Positions 44,406 through 54,764 of a stretch of DNA of 64,000 nt are shown in pieces. The position numbers and the translations under genes are program-made. The stretch spans positions 62,001 through 126,000 of the forward strand of contig CAWJPA010000003.1 of the NCBI GenBank assembly GCA_963844655.1. Direction: 5' to 3'. This DNA is from JASHPR01 sp963844655 (GTDB lineage: Bacteria; Actinomycetota; Actinomycetes; Streptosporangiales; Streptosporangiaceae). How positions within the stretch are numbered: position 1 is the first letter of the stretch; each line of letters starts with the position of its first letter. Below the pieces are notes generated by a model, which worked only from the letters and a program-made list of their open reading frames with translations, was not told the DNA's origin and ran no database searches.

Positions 44406-44945
44406 ATGGACCAGGTCAGCGAGCGCCAGCAGCTACGGGACGAGGTTGACGATCTGGTGGCGGGATGGCGGGCCGAGCGTCCCGATCTGGACGTGGAGCC
44501 GCTCCAGGTGCTCAGCCGGGTGTCCCGGCTGGCCCGGCACCTGGACCGGGCGCGCACCGCGGCGTTCGCCGCGCACGACCTGCAGGCCTGGGAGTTCGAC
44601 GTGCTGTCCGCGCTGCGCAGGCAGGGCCCGCCGTACCAGCTCAGCCCGGGAGGGCTGCTGCGGGCCACGCTGGTGACGTCGGGCACGATGACGAACCGGA
44701 TCGACCGGCTGGCCGACGCGGGCCTGGTCAGCAGGCACCCCGATCCGGCCGACAAGCGCGGCGTCCTGGTCGCGCTGACCCCGCGGGGTCAGGCCGCGGC
44801 CGACGCGGCCCTCACCGACCTGCTGCGCAGTGAGCGGGAGCTGCTGAACGGGCTCGATGGCGCACAGCAGCGCGAGCTGGCGGCGCTGCTGCGGATCCTG
44901 CTCGCGCCCTTCGACGCCGGCCCGGCCGCGGACGGGCCTCGCTGA
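44406..44945 (+). CDS. tamR: MarR family regulator TamR
   Basis: The 179-residue protein is a MarR winged helix: an N-terminal helix pair, LQAWEFDVLSALRRQGPPYQL, LLRATLVTSGTMTNRIDRL (recognition helix), AGLVSRHPDPADKRGVLVALTP (wing). Its closest context match is TamR of S. coelicolor, which represses tam and responds to citrate-cycle ligands such as trans-aconitate. The symbol rests on the divergent tam gene and the shared palindromes. No Cys-based redox motif is seen. Confidence 0.85.
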   Translation: MDQVSERQQLRDEVDDLVAGWRAERPDLDVEPLQVLSRVSRLARHLDRARTAAFAAHDLQAWEFDVLSALRRQGPPYQLSPGGLLRATLVTSGTMTNRIDRLADAGLVSRHPDPADKRGVLVALTPRGQAAADAALTDLLRSERELLNGLDGAQQRELAALLRILLAPFDAGPAADGPR

Positions 44946-44961
44946 GGCCGGTCTCACCCGG

Positions 44962-45285
44962 TCACGGGTCGAGCGCAGCACGCCGCCCCCGCACCGCGTT
45001 GGCCGACCGCCAGGACAGGACCGACCGGCGGGACATCCCCGAGAGGACCGACCCCACGCTGGCCACCGAGGCCACCGAGTACGCGGAGAGCGCCGAGGCG
45101 GCCGACCCGATGGACAGGATCGAGCCCGCCGACCCCACCGACAGGATCGACCCGGCCGAGCCGATCGACAGGATGGAGCCGACCGAGCCGATCGACAGGA
45201 TCGATCCCTTGGACCCGATGCTCAGGATCGATTTCTCACCGGCGGCCGAGGACAGCGGGCCAGGACGCTCTCTCATGCCGCGCAT
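44962..45285 (-). CDS. Ser-triplet repeat protein of unknown function
   Basis: The 107-residue product has a short polar start (MRGMRERPGPLSSAAGEK), then about eight 9-residue repeats of the form GSILSIGSV, with Ser at nearly every third position, and a basic C terminus. No signal or standard domain is found. Similar GS-I-L-S-I-G-S proteins occur in other actinobacteria as I recall, which favours this strand over the open frames on the other. The strict three-residue rhythm suggests a beta-solenoid or an unusual membrane-associated rod. It lies between tamR and an exported lipase-like gene, with no clear operon. Confidence 0.5.
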   Translation of the reverse strand: MRGMRERPGPLSSAAGEKSILSIGSKGSILSIGSVGSILSIGSAGSILSVGSAGSILSIGSAASALSAYSVASVASVGSVLSGMSRRSVLSWRSANAVRGRRAALDP

Positions 45286-45426
45286 TCTCTCGCCCGGGGC
45301 CGGACGGGGGCAACGCAGGCACGCGGGCCGCCGAGCGGCGGAACCGCCCCGGGCCGGTTCATATACTGTGCATCCCCGTTGGCAGCGCTGGCTGGACGCG
45401 CTGCCTGAGGCGTCCTTGGAGGCCAG

Positions 45427-46320
45427 GTGCGGCGCGCCGCCACCCTCGTCGCCTTCGCCACCGCGGTCCTGGTCATGGCGTCGGCCTGCGGCAGCAGTAC
45501 CCCGGCGCCGCAGCCCAGTCCCAGGGTCACCGCCAGCCCCAGAACCACCTACTACGTCTCGCTCGGCGACTCACTCTCCCAGGGGGTCCAGCCCGACGCG
45601 GCCGGAACCAGCCTCCCCACCCAGCAGGGCTACCCCAACCAGCTCTTTGCCGCGCTGCGCCGTACCCACCCCGGCCTCCGGCTGGTCAAGCTCGGCTGCG
45701 GCGGTGAGACCACCACGACGATGATCAACGGCGGGATCTGCTCCTACCCGGCCGGCTCGCAGCTGGCCACGGCCATCGGCTTCCTGCGCAGCCACCAGGG
45801 CCGGATCTCGCTGGTCACGATCGACATCGGCGCGAACGACTCCGGCTCCTGCCTGTCCCGCCCTTCAGTCAACGCAGTCGCCTCCTGCGTCGCGAAGAGC
45901 ATCCCAGGCACGGTCCGCAACCTGACCAAGATCATGTCGCGGCTCCGTGCGGCCGCCGGGCCCGGCGTGCGCATCATCGGGATGACCTACTACGTGCCTT
46001 CGCTCGCGCAGTGGCGCGACGGCCTGATGGGCCAGGCGCTGGCCCGGTTCAGCGATGAGCTCGTCACCGGCTACAACAAGGTGCTCACCGGCATCTACAA
46101 GGCGTACGGCGCCCGGGTCGCCGACGTGTTCACCGCGTTCCACAGCGAGGACTTCGGCGGCCGCGTGACGCTGCCCCGGATCGGCAAGGTTCCCCGCAAC
46201 GTGGCCGCGATATGCACCTGGACCTGGGAATGCGCGCCCTCCCCCCGCGGGCCGAACATCCACGCCAACCCGGCTGGCTACGGCGTGATCGCCCGGACCT
46301 TCCTGCTCGCCGACCGCTGA
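45427..46320 (+). CDS. SGNH/GDSL-family esterase lipoprotein
   Basis: A lipoprotein signal (LVMASAC lipobox near residue 20) is followed by a Ser/Pro linker and a SGNH hydrolase: block I YVSLGDSLSQGV (nucleophile Ser), block III IDIGANDSGS (Asn oxyanion), and block V IHANPAGYGVIA (His). The protein should cleave acyl or acetyl esters outside the membrane, possibly on lipids or glycans. GTG 45427 has GGAGG four bases upstream. Several Cys residues suggest disulfides. Confidence 0.86.
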   Translation: MRRAATLVAFATAVLVMASACGSSTPAPQPSPRVTASPRTTYYVSLGDSLSQGVQPDAAGTSLPTQQGYPNQLFAALRRTHPGLRLVKLGCGGETTTTMINGGICSYPAGSQLATAIGFLRSHQGRISLVTIDIGANDSGSCLSRPSVNAVASCVAKSIPGTVRNLTKIMSRLRAAAGPGVRIIGMTYYVPSLAQWRDGLMGQALARFSDELVTGYNKVLTGIYKAYGARVADVFTAFHSEDFGGRVTLPRIGKVPRNVAAICTWTWECAPSPRGPNIHANPAGYGVIARTFLLADR

Positions 46321-46326
46321 CCCGGT

Positions 46327-48111
<1,785 letters not shown>

Positions 48112-48127
48112 CGGAGCCCAGCGGCCT

Positions 48128-49057
48128 TCACCGGGGCTCCGCGGCGACCACCGAGGCACCCGAGGCCGGGCCCTTGACCCGCATCACGGACCGGCAGACC
48201 CCGGTGCCGGTCAGTGCCACCGCCAGCTCCCGCGCCTGCGCCGCGTTCGCGGCGAGGAAGACACAGGTGGGGCCGGACCCGGAGACGATGCCGCCGAGCG
48301 CCCCGTGCTCGGCGCCCGCCTTCAGGGTGCGGCGCAGGTCCGGGCGCAGCGACACGGCCGCCGGCTGCAGGTCGTTGCTGAGCAGCGGGCCGACCTCGGC
48401 CGGGTCGCCAGACCGAAGTGCGGCCATCAGCTCCACGCTCAGCCCCGGGCCCTCGCCGTCGGCGGCCGCACGCGCCGCGCGCAGCCGGTCGCAGGCGGCG
48501 TAGACCTCGGGGGTGGACAATCCGCCCGAGGCGAAGGCCAGCACCCAGTGATAGGTCCCGGCCGCCAGCGCCGCGGTGAGCTGCTCCCCCCGGCCCTGGC
48601 CGATGGCGGTCCCGCCGAGCAGCGCGAACGGCACGTCGCTGCCCACCTTGGCCGCCACCTCGCGCAGCTCGGCAGGGGTGAGGCCTGCCCGCCAGAGCTC
48701 GTTGCACGCGACCAGCGTGGCGGCGGCGTCCGCGCTGCCGCCAGCCAGGCCGGCCGCGACCGGGATCCGCTTGCGGATCTCGATCTGCACCGCGGGCCTG
48801 CCCCGGCGGCGCAGCCCGACCGTGGCCAGGGCCCGGGCCGCGCGGACCGCGAGATTCGCCCGGCCGGCCGGAACGCCCGCCACGTCGTCCCCGGTCACCA
48901 GGACCTTGGTCCGGTCGGCGGGCCGCACGGTCACCTCGTCGTACAGCGACACGGCATGGAACACGGTCACCAGATCGTGGTAGCCGTCCGCGCGCGGCGG
49001 GCCCACGGACAGCTGCAGGTTCACCTTCGCGGGAACCCGGACGGTCACTGGTGTCAC
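48128..49057 (-). CDS. ispE: 4-diphosphocytidyl-2-C-methyl-D-erythritol kinase
   Basis: The protein shows the GHMP-kinase pattern of IspE: VRVPAKVNLQLSVGPPRADGYHDL at the N terminus, IPVAAGLAGGSADAAATLVACN (ATP loop) and GGIVSGSGPTCVFLA at the C terminus. It phosphorylates CDP-methylerythritol in the MEP isoprenoid pathway, which feeds menaquinone and polyprenyl carriers. GTG 49057 precedes the conserved region and clears the ksgA stop; GTG 49048 is also possible. Confidence 0.93.
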   Translation of the reverse strand: MTPVTVRVPAKVNLQLSVGPPRADGYHDLVTVFHAVSLYDEVTVRPADRTKVLVTGDDVAGVPAGRANLAVRAARALATVGLRRRGRPAVQIEIRKRIPVAAGLAGGSADAAATLVACNELWRAGLTPAELREVAAKVGSDVPFALLGGTAIGQGRGEQLTAALAAGTYHWVLAFASGGLSTPEVYAACDRLRAARAAADGEGPGLSVELMAALRSGDPAEVGPLLSNDLQPAAVSLRPDLRRTLKAGAEHGALGGIVSGSGPTCVFLAANAAQARELAVALTGTGVCRSVMRVKGPASGASVVAAEPR

Positions 49058-49100
49058 GATCTGTTGATCGTACGCGGTCCCGCCGGGCCTGATGGGGTGA

Positions 49101-50006
49101 CTAGCCGCGTTCCCGGGCGGCCGCGGCGATCCGGGCGAACTCGGCCACACCCAGGGACTCGCCGCGCAGCACCGGATCGACGCCGGCCTCGCGCAGCACC
49201 TGCTCGGCCGCGGCCGGGGAGCCCGCCCAGGGCGCGAGCGCGGCCCTGAGGGTCTTGCGCCGCTGTGCGAACGCGGCGTCCACCACGGCGAAGACCTCCT
49301 CGCGGCTGGGGCCGCGGTCCCTTCCGCGGCCGCTGTCCGGCGGATCCCGCCGGGTGAACGCCACCAGCCCGGAATCCACCCGCGGCACCGGCCAGAACAC
49401 CGTCCGCGGAACGGATCCCGCCCGCCGCACGTCGGCGAACCAGGCGAGCTTGACCGACGGCACGCCGTAGGTGCGGCTGCCGGGCGGGGCGCTCATCCGG
49501 TCGGCCACCTCGGCCTGCACCATGACCAGGCCTCGGCGCAGCGACGGCAGCGTGGCCAGCAGGTGCAGCACGACCGGGACCGCCACGTTGTACGGCAGGT
49601 TGGCCACCAGCGCGGTCGGTTGGTCCCCGGGCAGATCCCGCACCCGGACCGCGTCGGCGGTGACCACCTCGAGCCGCCCGGCCAGGCCGGGGGCGCGTTC
49701 CGCCACCGTACGCGGCAGCTCGGCCGCGAGCGCGGCATCGACCTCTACGGCGATCACCCGGGCGGCCGCGGCCAGCAGTGGCAGCGTGAGCGAGCCGAAG
49801 CCCGGGCCGACCTCCAGGACGACGTCGTCCGCCCTCAGGTCGGCCAGGGCCACGATCCGGCGCACGGTGCCCGCGTCGGTCACGAAGTTCTGGCCGAGCC
49901 GTTTGGCCGGCCGTATCCCCAGCCGGTCCGCGAGCCGCCGGATGTCCGCGGGCCCGAGCAGCCGGGGCACCGCTCTCGGCCCGGCCCCACCCGCCACGTC
50001 CTCCAC
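49101..50006 (-). CDS. rsmA: 16S rRNA (A1518/A1519) dimethyltransferase
   Basis: RsmA/KsgA features are RPAKRLGQNFVTDAGTVRRI, VLEVGPGFGSLTLPLL (SAM motif I), ALVANLPYNVAVPVVLHL (catalytic NLPY) and VFWPVPRVDSGLVAF. It dimethylates two adenines in helix 45 of 16S rRNA. GTG 50006 is preferred. The frame continues upstream to 50090, but that would translate one arm of the 22-bp hairpin at 50046-50095, so the longer start is unlikely. Confidence 0.93.
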   Translation of the reverse strand: MEDVAGGAGPRAVPRLLGPADIRRLADRLGIRPAKRLGQNFVTDAGTVRRIVALADLRADDVVLEVGPGFGSLTLPLLAAAARVIAVEVDAALAAELPRTVAERAPGLAGRLEVVTADAVRVRDLPGDQPTALVANLPYNVAVPVVLHLLATLPSLRRGLVMVQAEVADRMSAPPGSRTYGVPSVKLAWFADVRRAGSVPRTVFWPVPRVDSGLVAFTRRDPPDSGRGRDRGPSREEVFAVVDAAFAQRRKTLRAALAPWAGSPAAAEQVLREAGVDPVLRGESLGVAEFARIAAAARERG

Positions 50007-50045
50007 CCCGGCAACGCTAGCGCCCGCGAGCCTAAGCGGCGGCGC

Positions 50046-50095
50046 CGTGGATGTACCGATGGGGTCGTTCCAGCGACCCCATCGGTACATCCACG
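50046..50095. repeat. 22-bp perfect inverted repeat with 6-base loop
   Basis: Left arm 50046-50067 (starting CGTGGATGTACC) and right arm 50074-50095 (ending GGTACATCCACG) are exact reverse complements around the loop TTCCAG. Neither arm is followed by a T-tract. It lies between the ksgA start and the end of the next methyltransferase gene, both on the minus strand. No other copy was noticed in the window. Confidence 0.9.
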
Positions 50096-50251
50096 CGGCG
50101 TCAGTGGGCCCGGGTCAGCGACGCCGGGCGGGTGATGGGACTGGACGGCATGAGGGGGCAGGTGTGACGAGCCCGCGCAGGCAGGTAACCGGGACCGGCG
50201 GCGTGGGGTAGGCGGGCGAGCCGCGCGGGCACCGTCACATGGGGCGGACGG

Positions 50252-51085
50252 CTAAGACGGCTGAACGGGACGGGCGGTGACGAGCAGGGAGCGGCCGGGC
50301 TCGGCGCCGGTGCCGAGCTGCGCGGCGTCGACGGCATGGTCCTCCTGCCAGCCGGACTCGCGCAACAGCCGCAGGTGCACGGCGGGCGGCAGGATCGTGA
50401 GCCACGGCTCGGTCGCGCCGGTCCGGCGACGGGCGTTGGCCACGGCGGCGACCTGGCCGGAGTCCAGGTTCTCGCGGTGGGTGGCGAGGCTCGCGGCCAG
50501 GACGCTCCCGGCGGCGGCCCGGGCTCGCAGGGCGGTGAGCAGGCGGACGCAGGTGGGCTGATCCAGGTAGACGAGGAGCCCCTCACACAGGAACACGGTG
50601 GGCTGGGCGGGGTCGTGCCCGCAGTCCCGCAGGATCGCGGCGACGTCGTCGTGCCGGAAGTCCGCCGGGGCCAGGACCGGCGCACCGGCGCCCGCCCTGA
50701 TCGCCCGCAGCCGGCGCGCCTTGTCCGCCTGCGTGGCGGGATGGTCGAGCTCGAAGAACCGGACACCTGGGGAGCGGAACCGCAGCGCGCGGTCGTCGTA
50801 GCCGGCGCCGAGGATCACGACCTGGCCGATCCCGGCCGAGACCGCCTCGAGCACGCGCTCGTCAAAGAACAGGGTCCGTGCGGCCAGGCTGGGCCCGAAC
50901 CCGGAGTCCGGGGCGGGCCGCATCCCCCGGCAGAGCCGGCGCTGGGCCCGGGGATCGCCTCCCGGTGTATGCGGCCGCTCCAGCCCGGCCCGGGTCACCG
51001 CCACCACCTGGCTGGTCCGCGACGGACCAGCACCGAGGTGCGCAGGGCTGCATCGCGCAGCCAGCCGCCGAAGCCTAGAAAACAT
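50252..51085 (-). CDS. LCM-family (leucine carboxyl methyltransferase-like) SAM-dependent methyltransferase
   Basis: The family pattern is clear: SRTSQVVAVTRA at the N terminus, GQVVILGAGYDDRALRF (SAM motif), FFELDHPATQADKARRL, PTVFLCEGLLVYLDQP and a C-terminal GRSLLVTARP. Bacterial members act on unknown small molecules or polyketide-like substrates. At 277 residues it is complete. It occupies the interval between tatD and ksgA, where many actinobacteria have an rpf gene. Confidence 0.85.
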   Translation of the reverse strand: MFSRLRRLAARCSPAHLGAGPSRTSQVVAVTRAGLERPHTPGGDPRAQRRLCRGMRPAPDSGFGPSLAARTLFFDERVLEAVSAGIGQVVILGAGYDDRALRFRSPGVRFFELDHPATQADKARRLRAIRAGAGAPVLAPADFRHDDVAAILRDCGHDPAQPTVFLCEGLLVYLDQPTCVRLLTALRARAAAGSVLAASLATHRENLDSGQVAAVANARRRTGATEPWLTILPPAVHLRLLRESGWQEDHAVDAAQLGTGAEPGRSLLVTARPVQPS

Positions 51086-51115
51086 AAGCTCACCTCAGTG
51101 GTCCCAGGGGTTACC

Positions 51116-51964
51116 TCAGCGGTCCCACGGGCCGAACACTCGCTCGCCGGTGGCGGTGACCGCTGAGCACAGCTCGGCCACGTCCACGTGCTTCACCGCG
51201 GCCAGCGCGCGCAGTGTGTGCGCCACCATCGCGGGCGAGTTGGGCTTGCCCCGCTGCGGCACCGGGGTGAGGAACGGGGCGTCGGTCTCGGCCAGGATCA
51301 GCCCGAGCGGGGCGGCCGCGGCCGCGTCCCTGAGCGGCTGGGCGTTGCCGAACGTGACGTTGCCCGCGAAGCTCATCAGGTACCCGGCTTCCGCGCACCG
51401 CTTGGCCATGGCCGCGTCGCCAGAGAAACAGTGGAAGATCACCTGCTCCGGCGGGCCGTCGGCCTCCAGGATCCGCAGCACGTCCTCATGGGCCTCGCGG
51501 TCGTGGATCATCAGCGGCTTGCCGGACCGCTTGGCGATCTCGATGTGCGCCCGGAACCACTCCCGCTGCGTCTCGGCCGGCGCCCAGTCCCTGTAGTAGT
51601 CGAGCCCGGTCTCGCCAACCGCACGGACCTGCGGCAGCTCGGCCAGGGCGGCGATCTCGGCCAGCACCGCGTCGCGTTCCGCGGCGGACCCGGCCGCCTT
51701 CGCGGTGTCGTTGGGGTGGATCGCCACCGCCGCGTACACGTCGCGGTGCTCCTGCGCGCAGCCGGCCGCCCAGCGCGAGGTGGGCAGGTCCACGCCGATG
51801 GTCACCACCCGCATGATCCCGGCCGCGCGGGCCTCGGCCAGGATCTCGGGCACCGGCCGCTCGATCAGGTCGAGGTGGGTGTGGCTGTCGAAGCACTCCG
51901 CCGGCAGCGGCTCGGGTGGCGGCGGCAGAGCGGCGCCGGCCCGCGGGGATGACCCCGCGGTCAC
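51116..51964 (-). CDS. tatD: TatD family metal-dependent deoxyribonuclease
   Basis: TatD motifs present are CFDSHTHLDL (metal-binding HTH), IGVDLPTSRWAAG, AIHPNDTA, VGETGLDYYRDW, MIHDREAHEDVL, FHCFSGDAAMAKR and ILAETDAPFLTPVP. The fold is an amidohydrolase barrel with 3'-5' DNase activity in studied members. GTG 51964 overlaps the metG stop (GTGA), which sets the start; the longer frame would lie inside metG. At 282 residues it is normal. Confidence 0.93.
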   Translation of the reverse strand: MTAGSSPRAGAALPPPPEPLPAECFDSHTHLDLIERPVPEILAEARAAGIMRVVTIGVDLPTSRWAAGCAQEHRDVYAAVAIHPNDTAKAAGSAAERDAVLAEIAALAELPQVRAVGETGLDYYRDWAPAETQREWFRAHIEIAKRSGKPLMIHDREAHEDVLRILEADGPPEQVIFHCFSGDAAMAKRCAEAGYLMSFAGNVTFGNAQPLRDAAAAAPLGLILAETDAPFLTPVPQRGKPNSPAMVAHTLRALAAVKHVDVAELCSAVTATGERVFGPWDR

Positions 51965-53757
51965 CCCTGCTCCAGCCGGGCCAGCTCCTCGTCGGCCACG
52001 CCGGGGTCGAGCTTGGTGAACAGCGGCACGGGCGGCGCCAGCGGCGTGCCGGGGCGGACCGGCGTGGACTCCCACCGCGCCGCGCCGTCGTAGCTGCCGG
52101 TGATCACCGGGTACTCGGGGCCGTCATCCTCGCTGACCTCCTCGATCCGAGGCGTCCCCGACCAGCTGCCGGACCCGCCGAGCATCTCGTAGACCAGCTG
52201 TGACGACCCGGGCAGGAACGGCGTCAGCAGCGTCTTGCCGTCGTTCACGAGCTGGAGCGTCACATGGCAGACGGTCTTCATCCGCTCCGGGTCAGACTCG
52301 CGCAGCTTCCACGGCGCCTGCTCGGAGAAGTACTTGTTGGCCTCGGCGAGCGTGCGCATGGTCTCGGTGACCGCGTTCTTGAACCGCGACCGGGAGAGCG
52401 AGTCGCCCACGGCGGCGAACGCATCCTGCGAGCGCTGGAGAATCTGCCGGTCGGCGTCGGTCAGCGCGCCGGGCTCCGGGACCGTGCCGATGTTGCGGGC
52501 CGCGAACGACACGCTGCGGTTCACCAGGTTGCCCCAGTTGGCCAGCAGCTCGTCGTTGGTGCGCCGGATGAACTCGGTCCAGGTGAAGTCGGTGTCCTGG
52601 TTCTCCGGCCCGGCCACGGCCAGGTAGTACCTGAGCGCGTCCACGTCGTAGCGCTCCAGGAAGTCGCGCACGTAGATGACCACCGAGCGAGACGAGGAGA
52701 ACTTGCGGCCCTCCATCGTGAGGTACTCGCTCGCCACCACGTCGGTGGGCAGGTTGAGCGCGCCGAGCGAGCCCTGCGTGCCGCCCTTGGTGCCCTGGCC
52801 GCCGTAGCCGAGCAGCATGGCCGGCCAGATCTCGGCGTGGAAGACGATGTTGTCCTTGCCCATGAAGTAGTAGGACTCGGCGTCCGGCGACTGCCACCAG
52901 GCCCGCCAGGCGTCCGGGTCGCCCGACCGCCGCGCCCACTCGATGGACGCGGACAGGTACCCGATCACCGCGTCGAACCAGACGTAGATCCGCTTGTCCG
53001 GGCGGTCCCGCCAGCCGTCCAGCGGAACAGGGACGCCCCAGTCGAGGTCCCGCGTCACCGCGCGCGGCTTGAGGTCGCCGAGCAGGTTCAGCGAGAACTT
53101 GAGCACGTTGGGCCGCCACTGGCCGCTCTTGCTCTGCAGCCAGGTGCCCAGCGCGTCGGCGAACGCGGGCAGGTCGAGGAAGAAGTGCTCGGTCTCCACG
53201 AAGACCGGCTTCTCCCCGTTGATCTTCGACCGGGGGTCGATCAGGTCGGCCGGGTCGAGCTGATTGCCGCAGTTGTCGCACTGGTCCCCGCGGGCGCTCG
53301 GGAACCCGCAGATCGGGCACGTTCCCTCGATGTACCGGTCCGGGAGCGTCCGGCCCGTCGACGGCGAGATCGCGCCCATGGTCGTGCGCTGGAAGATGTA
53401 CCCGTTGTCGTAGAGACCCTTGAAGATCTCCTGGGTGATCGCGTAGTGGTTCCTGGTGCTGGTCCTGGTGAACAGGTCGTAGGACATGTTCAGGCCGAGC
53501 AGGTCCTCGGCGATCACGCGGTTAAAGCGGTCGGCCAGCTCCCGGGCGGTGACGCCGGCCGCGTCCGCCTGGACCTGGATCGGCGTGCCGTGCTCGTCCG
53601 TGCCGCTGACCATCAGTACCTGGTTGCCCGCCATCCGCTGGTACCGGCTGAACATGTCGGCGGGCAGCCCGAACCCGGATACATGCCCGATGTGGCGGGG
53701 CCCGTTGGCGTACGGCCAGGCGGGGGCGGTCAGGATGTGACGGCTCGTTGCGGACAT
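51961..53757 (-). CDS. metG: Methionyl-tRNA synthetase
   Basis: The class I synthetase has PAWPYANGPRHIGHVSGFGL (HIGH), a Zn-binding knuckle CPICGFPSARGDQCDNCG, the WFDAVIGYLSAS region and GRKFSSSRSVVIYV as the KMSKS-type loop (KFSSS). It charges initiator and elongator tRNA-Met. At 598 residues it lacks the C-terminal tRNA-binding domain of longer forms. ATG 53757 is preferred over GTG 53763. It is translationally coupled to tatD. Confidence 0.96.
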   Translation of the reverse strand: MSATSRHILTAPAWPYANGPRHIGHVSGFGLPADMFSRYQRMAGNQVLMVSGTDEHGTPIQVQADAAGVTARELADRFNRVIAEDLLGLNMSYDLFTRTSTRNHYAITQEIFKGLYDNGYIFQRTTMGAISPSTGRTLPDRYIEGTCPICGFPSARGDQCDNCGNQLDPADLIDPRSKINGEKPVFVETEHFFLDLPAFADALGTWLQSKSGQWRPNVLKFSLNLLGDLKPRAVTRDLDWGVPVPLDGWRDRPDKRIYVWFDAVIGYLSASIEWARRSGDPDAWRAWWQSPDAESYYFMGKDNIVFHAEIWPAMLLGYGGQGTKGGTQGSLGALNLPTDVVASEYLTMEGRKFSSSRSVVIYVRDFLERYDVDALRYYLAVAGPENQDTDFTWTEFIRRTNDELLANWGNLVNRSVSFAARNIGTVPEPGALTDADRQILQRSQDAFAAVGDSLSRSRFKNAVTETMRTLAEANKYFSEQAPWKLRESDPERMKTVCHVTLQLVNDGKTLLTPFLPGSSQLVYEMLGGSGSWSGTPRIEEVSEDDGPEYPVITGSYDGAARWESTPVRPGTPLAPPVPLFTKLDPGVADEELARLEQG

Positions 53758-53772
53758 CCCCACAGCCTAGGG

Positions 53773-54720
53773 CTACCGAGCGGGGGGCCTGTGCAGGACC
53801 ACCGAGTCGTACACGTCCCGCTTGCGCAGGCCGAAATCCCGGGCCACGGCGGCGATCGCGTCCTTGCGGGACAGGCCGGCCCGCTCCCGCGCGGCCACCT
53901 CGGCGGCGGCCTGAGCGTCGGTCACGGCCGCGCCCCGCCCGGCGTCATCCGCCCCTCCGCCGCCGGCGCCGGCCGTGCTCTCGCCCCGGCTCACCCTGCC
54001 CCGGCGGGCCCGGGCGCCCGCGACCACGATGGTGATCTCGCCCAGCGGCCCGGCCGCGGCCCAGTCGGCCAGCTCGGCCAGGGTCCCGCGCCTGACCTCC
54101 TCGTGTGTCTTGGTCAGCTCGCGGCACACCACCGCGGACCGGGCACCGCCCAGCGCCCCGGCCAGGTCGGCCACCGTGGCGGCGAGCCTGCGCGGCGATT
54201 CGAAGAAGATCAGTGTCCGCGGCTCGGCGGCCAGCTCGGCGAACCGGCGCGCCCGCAGCGCCGCCCGGCGCGGCGGGAACCCCTCGAAGCAGAACCGGTC
54301 GCTGGGCAGGCCGGAGACGGCCAGGGCCGCAGTCACGGCGGACGGGCCCGGCAGCACGGTGACCCGGATCCCGGCCTCCGCCGCCGCGGCGACCAGCCGG
54401 TAGCCGGGGTCGCTGATGGCGGGCGTGCCCGCGTCGGTGATCAGCAGAACGTCGTGTCCGGCCCGGAGCTCATCCAGCAGCCCGGGGGCCCGGGCCGCCT
54501 CCACGCTCTCGTAGTACGAGACCACGCGGCCGGTCACCCGCACGCCGAGATCCGAGGCCAGCCGGCGCAGCCTGCGGGTGTCCTCGGCCGCCACGACCGG
54601 CGCCTCGCCGAGCGCGGCGGCGAGCCGCGGTGAGGCGTCCTGCGGCCTGCCGATCGGCGCGGCCGCGAGCATGAGCGTCCCGCGCCCTTCCTCACCTTCG
54701 GGTTTGCTGGAGCCAACCAT
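53773..54720 (-). CDS. rsmI: 16S rRNA (C1402 2'-O)-methyltransferase
   Basis: The tetrapyrrole-methylase fold is evident: LAAAPIGRPQDASPRL, VVAAEDTRRLRRLASDLG, LITDAGTPAISDPGYRLV, VTVLPGPSAVTAALAVSGL, FFESPRRL and the C-terminal helix pair SRKDAIAAVARDFGLRKRDVYD. It uses SAM to methylate C1402 of 16S rRNA. A Gly/Ala-rich insert (about residues 255-280) is unusual. ATG 54720 is chosen; the longer frame would cross the divergent pmt start. Confidence 0.94.
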   Translation of the reverse strand: MVGSSKPEGEEGRGTLMLAAAPIGRPQDASPRLAAALGEAPVVAAEDTRRLRRLASDLGVRVTGRVVSYYESVEAARAPGLLDELRAGHDVLLITDAGTPAISDPGYRLVAAAAEAGIRVTVLPGPSAVTAALAVSGLPSDRFCFEGFPPRRAALRARRFAELAAEPRTLIFFESPRRLAATVADLAGALGGARSAVVCRELTKTHEEVRRGTLAELADWAAAGPLGEITIVVAGARARRGRVSRGESTAGAGGGGADDAGRGAAVTDAQAAAEVAARERAGLSRKDAIAAVARDFGLRKRDVYDSVVLHRPPAR

Positions 54721-54764
54721 GTCGCCGCCCACGCTAGTGCCCGGCACCCATACGATTGCAGTCG

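Noticed and set aside
44999..45724. Coding frame on the + strand across the Asp/Glu-rich repeats at 45,000-45,250
   Set aside because: It overlaps the well-supported SGNH lipoprotein gene in another frame, and the minus-strand product has the more regular repeat.
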